In this document: positions 7,815 to 17,003 of the stretch, one piece after another
Numbering within the stretch: the stretch's first letter is position 1
Layout: each line of letters starts with the position of its first letter
Assembly (NCBI GenBank): GCA_030690315.1
Contig: JAUYGY010000036.1
Span: 62,001 to 126,000, forward strand
DNA from: Aequorivita sp.
GTDB lineage: Bacteria; Bacteroidota; Bacteroidia; Flavobacteriales; Flavobacteriaceae
Direction: 5' to 3'
DNA: 64,000 nucleotides
Made by a program: the position numbers and the translations under genes
The notes under the pieces: generated by a model
Databases searched by the model: none
What the model was told of the DNA's origin: nothing
What the model saw: only the letters and a program-made list of their open reading frames with translations

Positions 7815-10800
7815 ATGAAAAACATTAAAAAAACCGTTTTTTTATTCACACTTTTAATTTTTGCGTTTTCGGCAGTGGTTTCTGCCCAAGATAAAAATGC
7901 TGAAAAAAGAAACGTTAAGCAATCCTCAGGTCTAGTAGTTTTTGACGCCACACAATCGTATTCACTTCAAAATTCCACCCAGATTTTTAAAGAAGTTTTA
8001 AATCCATCTTACCAAACTTCTTTCACAACGCTAAAACAAGAACAAGACCCATTAGGATTCACCCATCAAAAAATGCAACAGTATTTTAGGGGATTTAAAG
8101 TAGAGTTTGCAACCGTTACTTTAAGCAGTAAAAATGGAACAGTACAAACATTAAATTCTGCTTATTATCCAATTGAAGAAGATTTCAATACAGCAGCTTC
8201 AATAAGCAGTTCACAGGCCTTGAATAGCGCTATTGCACACGTTGGCGCCTCAAAATATATGTGGCAAAATACTTCCGAAGCAGCTTTGGCAGATTATCAA
8301 AAACCTACTGGTGAGTTGGTAATTTTTCCTGCAATGAAAAATATTTCGGAAACAACCCGTCTTGCTTATAAATTCGATATTTATGCCACGGCACCCCTTT
8401 ACAGAGCTGATGTATATATTGACGCAAAAACCGGCCAGTTCATTATGGAGAACAAAAAAATACATCACGCCAATATACCCGCAACCGGAACAAGTCTTTA
8501 TAATGGCACTGTTTCATTTACGGCTGATAATGCTTCTGGTCCCTACCGTTTGCGCCAAACGGCAGACGGCGGTGGAATCCAAACGTATGATTTGAATAAC
8601 AGTACCAACTACAACAATGCGGTTGACGTAACAAGTACTTCAACCAATTTCACTTCAAATCCAACAGGGGTTCAGGCCCATTTTGGTGCTGAAAGAACAC
8701 ATAAATATTTCAGCCAAAAGCATGGAAGAAACTCATATAATAATGCTGGAGCAATTATAAAATCATACGTAAGCTATTCTACCAATTATGTGAATGCATT
8801 TTGGGACGGAAGCCGTATGACCTATGGCGATGGCGACGGAACAAATTATGGCCCTTTGGTTTCTTTGGATATTTGTGGCCATGAAATTACCCACGGAGTT
8901 ACTGAATATTCTGCAAACCTAGTTTATAGCTACCAATCTGGGGCTTTGAACGAATCGTTTTCAGATATTTTTGGTGAATCCATTGAATATTTCGCATCCG
9001 GAAGCAATGACTGGTTGATGGGTGATGACATTGGCGCAGGCGGAAGTGGTGGCGCGCTTCGTTCTATGAGCAACCCCAATGCTTTTGGCGATCCAGACAC
9101 CTATCTGGGAACGAATTGGTACTCGGGATCTGGTGATTCTGGTGGGGTACACATCAATTCAGGCGTGCAAAACTTTTGGTTTTACGTTTTGAGTATTGGT
9201 AAAACTGGCACAAATGATAAAGGTGACAGCTATACTGTTACGGGAATAGGAATGGACAAAGCAGCTGCAATTGCTTACAGAAATCTTACTGTTTATTTAA
9301 ACACAAACTCACAATACAGCGATGCCAGAAATGGCGCAATTCAAGCTGCAAAAGATTTATACGGCGCGGGCAGTGCTGAAGAAATTGCAACTACAAATGC
9401 GTGGTATGCAGTTGGTGTTGGAGCTGCTTACGGAGGCGGCGGAGGCGGAAGTGATTACTGTGCTTCCCAAGGAAATAGTGTGAATGACGAATACATAAGC
9501 CGCGTTCAGTTGAACACCATTAATAATGTTTCTGGGGCGCAGCTTTATTCAAATTTTACCAGTATTTCAACTTCTTTAAGCGAAGGTTCAACTTATACAG
9601 TTACGGTTACTCCAACTTGGACGGGAACTGTATATAATGAAGGCTATGCCGTATGGATTGACTACAACGGCGATAAGGATTTTGGCGATGCCGGCGAATT
9701 GGTTTGGTCTAAGGCCGCTTCAAAAAACACTCCGAACAGCGGAACATTCACCGTACCTTCAGGTACTGTGGGCGGTGAAACAAGAATGCGTGTTTCTATG
9801 AAATACAACGGAATTCCAACTTCCTGTGAAACGTTCAGTTATGGAGAAGTTGAAGATTACACAATCAATTTGGGAGGCGCAGTGCCAGATGCACAGGCTC
9901 CAACAGCACCTTCAAATTTGGTGGCTTCAAATGTAGCGCAAACAACACTTTCACTTTCGTGGAATGCATCTACAGATAATGTGGGTGTAACAGGCTATGA
10001 TGTTTTTCAAGGCACCACAAGCATTGGAACTGTTACTGGAACTTCTGCGAATATTACTGGGCTGTCTCCCGCAACCGCCTATTCCTTTAAAGTACAAGCA
10101 CACGATGCTGCGGGCAATAATTCCGGTTTCAGTAATGCCGTGAATGTTACTACACTTTCAAATTCCATTACTTATTGCACTTCCAGAGGAAATAACACAA
10201 ATGATGAGTTTATAGACAGGGTTCAGCTAGGAAGCATCAACAATCTTTCTGGTAACAACGGTGGCTATGCAGATTTCACTAGTATTTCAACTTCATTGAT
10301 AAAAGGAAGCGTCAATACCATAACTATTACCCCAAGGTGGACTGGTAGATCTTACCGTGAAGCATACGGCGTATGGATTGATTACAACCAAGATGGCGAT
10401 TTCACTGACTCTGGTGAGCAAGTTTATGCACGTTCACGCACTACAGCTTCTTCTATCTCTGGAAGTTTTACTGTGCCTACATCTGCACTTTCCGGAGCAA
10501 CAAGAATGCGTGTATCCATGAAATACAATGCGAACCCTTCATCTTGTGAAACATTTTCCTATGGAGAAGTGGAAGATTATACTGTAGTAATTTCCAATGC
10601 TATCAATCAAGGGATTACTGGTGGTACTGATTTCAACACTTCTGAAATGTCCATCTATCCAAACCCTGCGAAACACACATTAAACATTTCGTTGGTTGAG
10701 GGGTTAGGAAAAGACTACATAATCTATAACGTAATGGGTCAAGTAGTTGGCAAAGGGTCATTTACAGAAAGCTTAGATGTTTCATCGTTGCAAAGTGGTG

Positions 10801-10862
10801 TTTACATGCTCGAAGTAAATACTGACACCAATAAACTCATGAAACGCTTTGTAAAAGAATAG
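7815..10862 (+). CDS. Secreted M4 (thermolysin-like) metalloprotease with GEVED, FN3 and T9SS domains
   Basis: A 1015-residue exported protease. A signal peptide (cleavage near residue 25, VVSAQ) is followed by a FTP-type propeptide to about residue 215. The M4 catalytic domain has HEITH (His356, Glu357, His360) and the third zinc ligand Glu380 in NESFSD. Then come a GEVED domain (~548-690, CETFSYGEVEDY), a fibronectin III domain (~690-781), a second GEVED domain (~785-928) and a type IX sorting domain (~944-1015, starting SIYPNPAK). It should be exported by Sec, then by the T9SS to the cell surface or medium, to degrade protein. It is monocistronic, with a strong hairpin right after it. Confidence 0.95.
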   Translation: MKNIKKTVFLFTLLIFAFSAVVSAQDKNAEKRNVKQSSGLVVFDATQSYSLQNSTQIFKEVLNPSYQTSFTTLKQEQDPLGFTHQKMQQYFRGFKVEFATVTLSSKNGTVQTLNSAYYPIEEDFNTAASISSSQALNSAIAHVGASKYMWQNTSEAALADYQKPTGELVIFPAMKNISETTRLAYKFDIYATAPLYRADVYIDAKTGQFIMENKKIHHANIPATGTSLYNGTVSFTADNASGPYRLRQTADGGGIQTYDLNNSTNYNNAVDVTSTSTNFTSNPTGVQAHFGAERTHKYFSQKHGRNSYNNAGAIIKSYVSYSTNYVNAFWDGSRMTYGDGDGTNYGPLVSLDICGHEITHGVTEYSANLVYSYQSGALNESFSDIFGESIEYFASGSNDWLMGDDIGAGGSGGALRSMSNPNAFGDPDTYLGTNWYSGSGDSGGVHINSGVQNFWFYVLSIGKTGTNDKGDSYTVTGIGMDKAAAIAYRNLTVYLNTNSQYSDARNGAIQAAKDLYGAGSAEEIATTNAWYAVGVGAAYGGGGGGSDYCASQGNSVNDEYISRVQLNTINNVSGAQLYSNFTSISTSLSEGSTYTVTVTPTWTGTVYNEGYAVWIDYNGDKDFGDAGELVWSKAASKNTPNSGTFTVPSGTVGGETRMRVSMKYNGIPTSCETFSYGEVEDYTINLGGAVPDAQAPTAPSNLVASNVAQTTLSLSWNASTDNVGVTGYDVFQGTTSIGTVTGTSANITGLSPATAYSFKVQAHDAAGNNSGFSNAVNVTTLSNSITYCTSRGNNTNDEFIDRVQLGSINNLSGNNGGYADFTSISTSLIKGSVNTITITPRWTGRSYREAYGVWIDYNQDGDFTDSGEQVYARSRTTASSISGSFTVPTSALSGATRMRVSMKYNANPSSCETFSYGEVEDYTVVISNAINQGITGGTDFNTSEMSIYPNPAKHTLNISLVEGLGKDYIIYNVMGQVVGKGSFTESLDVSSLQSGVYMLEVNTDTNKLMKRFVKE

Positions 10863-10882
10863 TTAGTTAGTATTGATAACAA

Positions 10883-10916
10883 AAGCGGCCCGTTTCAAAG
10901 TTGAAACGGGCCGCTT
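10883..10916. terminator. Strong bidirectional terminator after the M4 protease gene
   Basis: A perfect 16-bp GC-rich inverted repeat, AAGCGGCCCGTTTCAA and its complement, with a 2-base spacer. It sits between convergent genes and can stop both. Confidence 0.88.
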
Positions 10917-10940
10917 AATTTTTTAAATAGTTTGGGAAAC

Positions 10941-11366
10941 TTACAATGGGTCTCCCACTTTAATATCGCATCTATGGCCAGGTTGCCCGTGGGCGGGATT
11001 TAAATTACCTCCGCCCGAAGTTGGCGGCGGACTTGCATTCATACTATTTAAATCAATTTTTTGTGGCGTTGTTGTAGTATTAGATTTTTCGGCGGCACCA
11101 TTTAATGGTGCTCCCACGGCAATATCACAGCGGTGGCCAGGCTGGCCGTGCGCTGGATTAAGGGCTACATCTCCACTTGCGTTAATTGTGTTTGTTGTTG
11201 GAGACACGTTTTCAAGGGCTTGCTTTTTTTGCTCAAGAGATGCTTCTTGTGTTGCACTTACCGGTTCTTCAACAGTAGTTGTTTTGTCTTTGCACGAAAT
11301 AAATAATGGAGCTCCAACAAGCAGAGCTACTATTAAGGGTTTTAGATGGAATCTTGAAATTTTCAT
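10941..11366 (-). CDS. Lipoprotein with two copies of a NPAHGQPGHRCDI motif
   Basis: A 141-residue exported lipoprotein (signal with lipobox FISC, Cys25). The rest is low-complexity Ser/Thr/Asn/Pro-rich linker except for two near-identical 20-residue motifs at residues 69-88 and 122-141, of the form LNPAHGQPGHRCDI-VG-PL. Each carries two His and one Cys and could bind a metal ion, but that is inference. I have seen this motif in unnamed Bacteroidota proteins; no function is known to me. The protein ends exactly with the second motif. It has its own unit, convergent with the M4 protease. Confidence 0.8.
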   Translation of the reverse strand: MKISRFHLKPLIVALLVGAPLFISCKDKTTTVEEPVSATQEASLEQKKQALENVSPTTNTINASGDVALNPAHGQPGHRCDIAVGAPLNGAAEKSNTTTTPQKIDLNSMNASPPPTSGGGNLNPAHGQPGHRCDIKVGDPL

Positions 11367-11448
11367 AGAATTTGCTATTTAATTATAAATGATAAAACTA
11401 CTAAAAATTAAACAGAAAACCTTACTGAGATTTTATAGAAGAAAAAAA

Positions 11449-12162
11449 TTAAACAGAAAGGATTTCGCTTTCGGTTAAAATTTCCTCATTGCGAAGGCGC
11501 AGAAAAATCTGGGCTACGGTAACCGTATCTTTTTCGCAATAAATAATAATTCTATCAATATCTTTTTCTTCGTAAAAAACGCTGCGCACTTGGCTGCCGT
11601 CAATATCATCTTTTGGCGATGGGATTCCCAAAACGTGCGCCATTAATTTAAGGGAAGTAAAAGTTTTGTAATCGCCGAATTTCCAAAGTTCCAGCGTATC
11701 CAAATGTGGCACTTCCCATGGCTTTTTTCCGAAGAGATCCAATTTGAAAGGAATATCAATGCTATTGATAATCATTCTTCGGGCAATGTAAGGGAAGTCG
11801 AATTCCTTGCCATTGTGCGCACAGAGCATGTGATGCGGTTTGTTGAAATGGGTTTCCAATAGACTTTTAAAATCCTTCAGAATTTTCACTTCATCGCCGT
11901 GAAAACTGGTTACACGAAAATTCCGAACATCGCCTTTCAGCACAAAGTAGCCTACAGAAATACAGACAATCTTTCCAAATTCTGCCCAAATGCCGGCACG
12001 TTCGTAAAATTCTTCCGCAGAAATATCATCCTTCCGTTGGTATTGACTTTTCAATTCCCAAAGCGCTTTTGAAGTATCGTCAAGTTCCTGAAAATTTTCG
12101 TGCTGCGGAACGGTCTCAATATCCAAAAACAGGATATGTTCCAAGTTTACTCGCTTAATCAT
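11449..12162 (-). CDS. 3'-5' exonuclease, PolB-like DEDDy family (PF10108)
   Basis: A 237-residue stand-alone exonuclease with the RNase H fold. Exo I is FLDIET (Asp14, Glu16), Exo II holds Asp122 in KEFDFPY, and Exo III is YCEKD (Tyr208, Asp212), the DEDDy pattern. Such proteins probably trim DNA 3' ends in repair or proofreading; the exact substrate is not known for the Bacteroidota members. The next gene downstream on this strand, the lipoprotein, follows after an 82-base gap with its own leader. Confidence 0.88.
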   Translation of the reverse strand: MIKRVNLEHILFLDIETVPQHENFQELDDTSKALWELKSQYQRKDDISAEEFYERAGIWAEFGKIVCISVGYFVLKGDVRNFRVTSFHGDEVKILKDFKSLLETHFNKPHHMLCAHNGKEFDFPYIARRMIINSIDIPFKLDLFGKKPWEVPHLDTLELWKFGDYKTFTSLKLMAHVLGIPSPKDDIDGSQVRSVFYEEKDIDRIIIYCEKDTVTVAQIFLRLRNEEILTESEILSV

Positions 12163-12206
12163 AAAATGAAATTTTCAATCGGGGAGAGGTTTAAAGCTAC
12201 GAAAAA

Positions 12207-13364
12207 TTATTGTTTCTTTTCAAGCATTTTATACGCTTCTTCAACATATTCATAAAAATCAGCAGTAAAAGGCATTTTTGTTTTTTCACCAATAGTATGG
12301 CCCAGCCGTACAATAATCAAATCATCTTCGGGAACCACGATCACATATTGCCCCAAAATGCCGCGCATCACAAAAATCTTCTTTCCCATAAAATCGCTCA
12401 ACCAAAAGCCATACCCATATTCGGGACTATCGGCAAAACGTTGGGTAATGGATTTTGCCACGAAAGTAGAATCTAATATTTGTTGGCCATTCCACTTACC
12501 GTAATCTTTATAAAGTTTTCCAAAACGGGCAAAATCCCGGGCATTACTGCCAATACAGCAGTATGCTTTAATCAACCTATTTTCTTCGCCATCTACTTGC
12601 CAAATTGCAGGTTGCTCAAAACCCATTGGCTGCCAAAAGCTTTCTTTCAAATAAGTATTCAAAGTAATACTTGAGCTTTGAAGCGATTTTTGAATCACCA
12701 TCGCCAAAAGTTGGGTATTGCCGCTTAAGTATTTAAACTTTACGCCCGGTGTGTCCACTACTTTCAATTTCAAAATAACGTCCGCCAAATCATCGTCATA
12801 ATATGCGCGGGCAGTCATCCCAAAGGGATTGAAATAGGATTCATCCCAATCCAGCCCCGAAGCCATGGAGGAAAGATCACCAACCGTTAAATTCGTTCCT
12901 ACATATTGAGGATAAAAATCTCTCACAGGCTGGTTTAAACTTTTTATAAAACCATCATCAATAGCCTTCCCCAGTAAAGCCGAAGTAACACTCTTCGCTA
13001 TAGAAAAAGAGTTGGTTTGCGAATTTTTTCCAAAGCCGTTAAAGTATTTTTCAAACCAAATACTGTCATTCTTAATAATTAAAAAAGCCACAGTGCCAAG
13101 TGTATCATTCAGTTCGGAAAGTTTCTTAGTTGCTTCTATAGAATTATATTCTTTATGAAGCGGCCAAGGCTGCGGATTTGTACTGGCGGGAATTTCTATA
13201 GTTTCAAAAAATTCAAAATCGTCAATATAGGCCGTGGTGTGCCCGTGCAGGTAAACCACCCAAACACCTTTCAAAATATACCCATAGCCAGTAACATAAA
13301 GCCCAATTACAATTGCTGCCAGTATTATAAAAACCCATTTAAAGAATTTGCCCACTTTTTTCAT
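12207..13364 (-). CDS. Membrane-anchored serine hydrolase (class C beta-lactamase family)
   Basis: A 385-residue protein. An N-terminal membrane segment (about residues 9-27) anchors a beta-lactamase-fold domain. The nucleophile motif is SIAK (Ser121, Lys124), and the second motif is Tyr212 in KYLSGNTQLL, which resembles the 6-aminohexanoate-dimer hydrolase/esterase branch rather than true beta-lactamases. GYGFW and MRGILGQ near the C-terminus complete the fold. The substrate is unknown; an esterase or peptidase role on cell-wall or exported material is possible. It lies one base after the ogt-like gene (13365) on the same strand, so the two are probably co-transcribed. Confidence 0.85.
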   Translation of the reverse strand: MKKVGKFFKWVFIILAAIVIGLYVTGYGYILKGVWVVYLHGHTTAYIDDFEFFETIEIPASTNPQPWPLHKEYNSIEATKKLSELNDTLGTVAFLIIKNDSIWFEKYFNGFGKNSQTNSFSIAKSVTSALLGKAIDDGFIKSLNQPVRDFYPQYVGTNLTVGDLSSMASGLDWDESYFNPFGMTARAYYDDDLADVILKLKVVDTPGVKFKYLSGNTQLLAMVIQKSLQSSSITLNTYLKESFWQPMGFEQPAIWQVDGEENRLIKAYCCIGSNARDFARFGKLYKDYGKWNGQQILDSTFVAKSITQRFADSPEYGYGFWLSDFMGKKIFVMRGILGQYVIVVPEDDLIIVRLGHTIGEKTKMPFTADFYEYVEEAYKMLEKKQ

Positions 13365-13841
13365 CTAAAACAAAGATTGCTGTGGGGAGGGACTCTCAAA
13401 CTCCAACAGCCACTTTTTGCGGTGAAGTCCGCCGGCGTAACCGGTGAGCGAACCATCACTTCCAATAACACGGTGACAGGGAATTATTATGGAAATTGGG
13501 TTTTTTCCATTAGCAGAAGCCGCCGCACGGATTACTTTTGGGTCACCCAGCGTGTTCGCCATTTGTTGATAGCTGGTTGTTTTTCCAAAGGGAATTTCCT
13601 GTAGTTGTTTCCAAACCCGTTTCTGAAATTCGGTTCCTTCGGGCGAAAGTTTTAAACTGAATTCCTGCCGCTTTCCTTTAAAATATTCCTGAAGTTGAGC
13701 AACAGCATTTTTCAATTCCTTTGGAATTTTCTCTGAAACCTTAGTTTCGTCAAAATCCCCAAAAAGCACAGATACCAAGCCTTCGCTATCACCTTTTACT
13801 TCCAAAATTCCAATGGGGGTATTTATATAAGCGATATTCAT
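13365..13841 (-). CDS. ogt: Methylated-DNA-protein-cysteine S-methyltransferase
   Basis: A 158-residue suicide repair protein that removes alkyl groups from O6-alkylguanine onto its own cysteine. The acceptor motif PCHRV is at residues 121-125 (Cys122), preceded by the helix-turn-helix segment RAAASANGKNP and followed by GYAGGLHRKKWLL, both standard. The protein lacks the Ada N-terminal sensor domain. Its start codon overlaps the stop codon of the upstream CNNM gene by one base (TAATG), showing translational coupling. Confidence 0.95.
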   Translation of the reverse strand: MNIAYINTPIGILEVKGDSEGLVSVLFGDFDETKVSEKIPKELKNAVAQLQEYFKGKRQEFSLKLSPEGTEFQKRVWKQLQEIPFGKTTSYQQMANTLGDPKVIRAAASANGKNPISIIIPCHRVIGSDGSLTGYAGGLHRKKWLLEFESPSPQQSLF

Positions 13842-14941
13842 TACTCGGCCTCTTCCTTTGGTTCAAATTCCGGGTTTAATTGTATTCCCATACGCTTGGC
13901 TCGCTTTTCCCAATTCTTTCTTGCCTGAAGTTGCATATCTTCAATATTATCGCTTTCGTCCATAATTTCAAGGCCCAAAAGGGTTTCAATAATATCTTCC
14001 ATCGTGACTACACCAATAGTATTTCCAAAATCATCCACAACGGAAGCGATATGCACCCGTTGTTTTATAAAGGTTTCAAAAAGTTCAGGGATAGGTTTTT
14101 CTGCTGAAATCACAAAAATATCCCGTCTTAAATCACTCAACAATTTATCGCCCCTTTCTTCCACAATTTCCTCCAGAACGTCGTCCCGAAGCACGAAGCC
14201 GGTAATATTATGGGTCTTGTCTTTATATACGGGAATTCGCGAAAAACGCAAACTTTTGTGCCCTTGGTGAAAATCCTCTAGACTTTTGGTCTCGTCCTCA
14301 AGTGTAACTACAGTAAAAGGTGTCATTACATCTTTTGCTTGCACGCTTTTAAAAACCAATAAATTTTTGATTACGGTTGTTTCGTTTTCCTCAAAAACCC
14401 CTTCTTCCTCGGCGGCATCTGTAATGGCCATAAATTCTTCACGGCTCATAGTGCTAACGTGGGCAGACTTCCCTACCATTCGGGTAATCAACATCAACAG
14501 CCACAAGATTCCGGTATATTTTAAAGGAATAATAATCAAATTCAGGAAAGTTGCGGTAAAACCGCCAAGTTTTTTCCAATAGGTAGCGCCAATAGTTTTG
14601 GGTATAATTTCCGAAGTAACCAAAATTAACATCGTCATTATTGCCGAAACAATTCCCACCATGTTCATGCCTAGAAATTCTACTTTATACGGAAGTTTTT
14701 CTGCCTCAACCCCTACTAATATTGCACCCACTGTGTGTGCAATTGTGTTTAAGGTCAAGATTGCAATTAACGGTTTGTCGATATCTTTTTTATAATTGGT
14801 AAGCGTGATGGCATATTGCTTTCCCTCTTGAGCTTTCATCCGTAAAAAAGTGGGAGTAAAACTCAGCAGCGCAGCCTCAAGAATAGAGCACAAAAAGGAA
14901 ATAAAAATGGAAAGTACGGCATAGACAATCAGTAAGGTCAT
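13841..14941 (-). CDS. CNNM-domain / CBS-pair membrane protein (HlyC/CorC family)
   Basis: The start at 14941 gives a 366-residue protein beginning directly in the first membrane helix; an in-frame ATG upstream (15115) would run through the terminator at 15018-15041 and into the neighbouring gene. The order is a CNNM (DUF21) transmembrane domain of four helices (about residues 1-180) and then two CBS motifs (VMTPFTVVTLE onward and the VVTMEDIIETLLG helix). The usual C-terminal transporter-associated domain is absent. CNNM proteins are linked to magnesium/cobalt efflux. GldE of the gliding system is in the same family, but this shorter copy is not assigned to it. Confidence 0.85.
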   Translation of the reverse strand: MTLLIVYAVLSIFISFLCSILEAALLSFTPTFLRMKAQEGKQYAITLTNYKKDIDKPLIAILTLNTIAHTVGAILVGVEAEKLPYKVEFLGMNMVGIVSAIMTMLILVTSEIIPKTIGATYWKKLGGFTATFLNLIIIPLKYTGILWLLMLITRMVGKSAHVSTMSREEFMAITDAAEEEGVFEENETTVIKNLLVFKSVQAKDVMTPFTVVTLEDETKSLEDFHQGHKSLRFSRIPVYKDKTHNITGFVLRDDVLEEIVEERGDKLLSDLRRDIFVISAEKPIPELFETFIKQRVHIASVVDDFGNTIGVVTMEDIIETLLGLEIMDESDNIEDMQLQARKNWEKRAKRMGIQLNPEFEPKEEAE

Positions 14942-15017
14942 ATTTTGATTGATATAATTTTCACTAAAATAAGTATTAAAAACCTGTTTTCTCCGTAAGG
15001 CTTTGTTAATTACAAAA

Positions 15018-15041
15018 AAAACCGCCTTATGGGGCGGTTTT
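15018..15041 (-). terminator. Terminator after the 15055 gene
   Basis: AAAACCGCC/GGCGGTTTT stem (15018-15026 with 15033-15041), with a T run on the minus strand. It separates the gene at 15055-15525 from the CNNM gene and argues that the latter starts at 14941. Confidence 0.8.
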
Positions 15042-15054
15042 TCTAAATTGATTA

Positions 15055-15525
15055 TTAGGATGCTTTTAAAAGCGGCCGTAACGTGTTTTCCCAACGTTTC
15101 GCATCTTGAAGGCACGCATACGGATCCATAGAAAGCTCGTCTTCATCGTGCTCGTTATAAAAAGGGATTTCCAATCTGCCAGATTTTTCCACAATTTCCA
15201 ATCCCACCCAATCAAGGGTTTTTTCGGTTTGCTTGATGGTTTTTGCGCGGCAGTCCTTTACATCGTCCATATTTAATATTTTAAAATCTGCTGAAGGATT
15301 TCTTTTTGAAGTATAAACCAACTTCTTTGAAACCTCATCAACGCCAATCACACAATTGCCAATAACATCAATGCTTTTCAAATTGATGCCGTTGTTCTGC
15401 GAAAGTTTCGAAACAGATTTTTTCACTTTACTATCCTTGCCAGATGTGTTCATAATTAAAAAAATAACCGGCACCAACATAACTAACGTAATAATAATAC
15501 CCACAAGGGTTGAGCTAAATTCCAT
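15055..15525 (-). CDS. Hypothetical membrane-anchored protein
   Basis: A 156-residue protein with one N-terminal membrane helix (about residues 6-26, VGIIITLVMLVPVIFLIM), then a soluble domain with a GVDEVSKKLVYTSKR segment and an acidic C-terminal part (NEHDEDELSMDPYACLQDAKRWENTL). No family is recognised, though the overall look (a helix plus a PH-like beta-rich region ending in a helix) is that of a conserved flavobacterial unknown. Bracketed by its own leader and a downstream terminator, it appears monocistronic. Confidence 0.7.
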   Translation of the reverse strand: MEFSSTLVGIIITLVMLVPVIFLIMNTSGKDSKVKKSVSKLSQNNGINLKSIDVIGNCVIGVDEVSKKLVYTSKRNPSADFKILNMDDVKDCRAKTIKQTEKTLDWVGLEIVEKSGRLEIPFYNEHDEDELSMDPYACLQDAKRWENTLRPLLKAS

Positions 15526-15606
15526 ATAGAATAAATTTTAAGATGAATAATTTTGAATAAATAAGCGTTTGAAAATCAATTCAAATGCGGTTAAACATCA
15601 AAAAAA

Positions 15607-15963
15607 TCACCAAAAAAAGTGGGAGGGAAACAAATGCCGGAAGATGAGCTCCCGTTTGTCTTTTAAGGAATATGAAGAAATATTTAATAAGGAAACGCGG
15701 GCAAACGAAAAATCCTGCCCAGAATAAAACATTCCAAACAACCCAAGCCCCAAATATTCATTCTGTGAAACGGTCTGCGAAGCCTCTCCAATAGAAATTT
15801 CATGGTAAACAAAAGGCTTGTTATCATTTTTCTGAAGTTCAGAAACTATTGCGATTTTGGCCTTATGGGAAAAACTTTCCGTAGCAAACGCCACATTTCC
15901 GGACACCAAAAACATGGCAATCCAAACCAGCAATCTACCTATATGTTTTTCAACATGTTTCAC
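15607..15963 (-). CDS. Small exported hypothetical protein
   Basis: A 118-residue reading frame with a good Sec signal peptide (membrane core RLLVWIAMFLVSGNVAFA, cleavage near residue 28), then about 90 residues of mature protein with no cysteine and no known motif. It ends FPSHFFW, a C-terminal aromatic that could be a surface or outer-membrane signature, although the protein is too short for a barrel. It lies 45 bases after hemB on the same strand and may be read from the end of the haem operon. Support is the signal peptide and position only. Confidence 0.5.
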   Translation of the reverse strand: MKHVEKHIGRLLVWIAMFLVSGNVAFATESFSHKAKIAIVSELQKNDNKPFVYHEISIGEASQTVSQNEYLGLGLFGMFYSGQDFSFARVSLLNISSYSLKDKRELIFRHLFPSHFFW

Positions 15964-16008
15964 GCGGTAAATGTATGCGAAAATTGGTTTCGGAAAGATA
16001 AAATTTTG

Positions 16009-16998
16009 CTAATTAATTAACTTAACAACGTCCTTCGCAAAATAGCTCGCAATCATTGAAGCGCCCGCTCTTTTTATTGCAGTAACCTGTTCAAGCATCA
16101 CGGCATCGTGGTCCAGCCAACCTTTTTCCGCCGCGGCTTTCAACATGGCATATTCCCCGCTCACTTGATAAACAGCAACGGGAACGTGAACGGCCTCTTT
16201 TATATCGCGAACAATATCCAAATAGCACAGTCCCGGTTTCACCATCACAATATCTGCGCCCTCATCAATATCCATCAAGGTTTCGCGGATGGCTTCCTCA
16301 CGGTTTGCGTAATCCATTTGGTATGTTTTTTTATCTTTTGGAATATTTTTAGCATCCACGGGAGCAGAATCCAAAGCATCGCGAAATGGTCCGTAAAAGG
16401 CAGATGCAAATTTAGCGCTATAAGCCATTATTGCTGTATCATAAAAACCTTCATCCTCCAGTAAAGTCCTAATCTCGAAAATACGTCCGTCCATCATATC
16501 GCTCGGCGCAACAACGTCCGCTCCAGCTTTTGCGTGGCTCAAAGACATTTCGGCTAAAACAGCATTTGTGTCATCATTCAAAACTTTTCCTTCGGAGATA
16601 ATTCCGTCGTGGCCATAAATTGAAAAAGGATCCATAGCAACATCGGTTATTACGATCATTTCCGGGACGGCATTTTTTACTGTTTTTATGGCGCGTTGCA
16701 TCAACCCGTCTGCATTTAAAGCTTCTTTTCCGCTATTGTCTTTCAGTTTATCATCAACTTTCACGAAAAGCAAAACCGATTTCAGCCCAAGTTTCCAAAG
16801 CTCCTTCACTTCTTTTTGAAGCGAATCCAAGCTCAGTCGGTAATAATTCGGCATTGAGGCAATTTCGTCTTTCACGCCCTTTCCTTCCACTACAAAAAGT
16901 GGTACAATAAAATCATTGGGACTTATAATAGTTTCGCGAACCAGGCTTCGCATACTTTCGTTGGTTCGTAATCTTCGGTTTCTTCTTAATGGGTACAT
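16009..16998 (-). CDS. hemB: Porphobilinogen synthase (delta-aminolevulinate dehydratase)
   Basis: A 329-residue cytosolic enzyme that joins two 5-aminolevulinate molecules into porphobilinogen. The active-site lysine regions are present: AYSAKFASAFYGPFRDA and the Schiff-base lysine in IVMVKPGLCYLD. The Mg/Zn-site region shows AMDPFS and IYGHDG rather than a cysteine-rich zinc site, so a Mg-type enzyme is likely. It is the last haem gene of the minus-strand run. The 84-base gap from hemF upstream is filled by an unusual heptamer repeat (17004-17082). Confidence 0.96.
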   Translation of the reverse strand: MYPLRRNRRLRTNESMRSLVRETIISPNDFIVPLFVVEGKGVKDEIASMPNYYRLSLDSLQKEVKELWKLGLKSVLLFVKVDDKLKDNSGKEALNADGLMQRAIKTVKNAVPEMIVITDVAMDPFSIYGHDGIISEGKVLNDDTNAVLAEMSLSHAKAGADVVAPSDMMDGRIFEIRTLLEDEGFYDTAIMAYSAKFASAFYGPFRDALDSAPVDAKNIPKDKKTYQMDYANREEAIRETLMDIDEGADIVMVKPGLCYLDIVRDIKEAVHVPVAVYQVSGEYAMLKAAAEKGWLDHDAVMLEQVTAIKRAGASMIASYFAKDVVKLIN

Positions 16999-17003
16999 AT
17001 CTA

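Noticed and set aside
13155..13604. A 149-residue plus-strand frame antisense to ogt and the serine hydrolase
   Set aside because: Both overlapped genes have clear catalytic motifs on the other strand; this frame has none.
13841..15115. Longer form of the CNNM protein starting at 15115
   Set aside because: The extra 58 residues would be translated through a terminator hairpin and into the neighbouring gene's 3' end, and the family starts with the first membrane helix at 14941.
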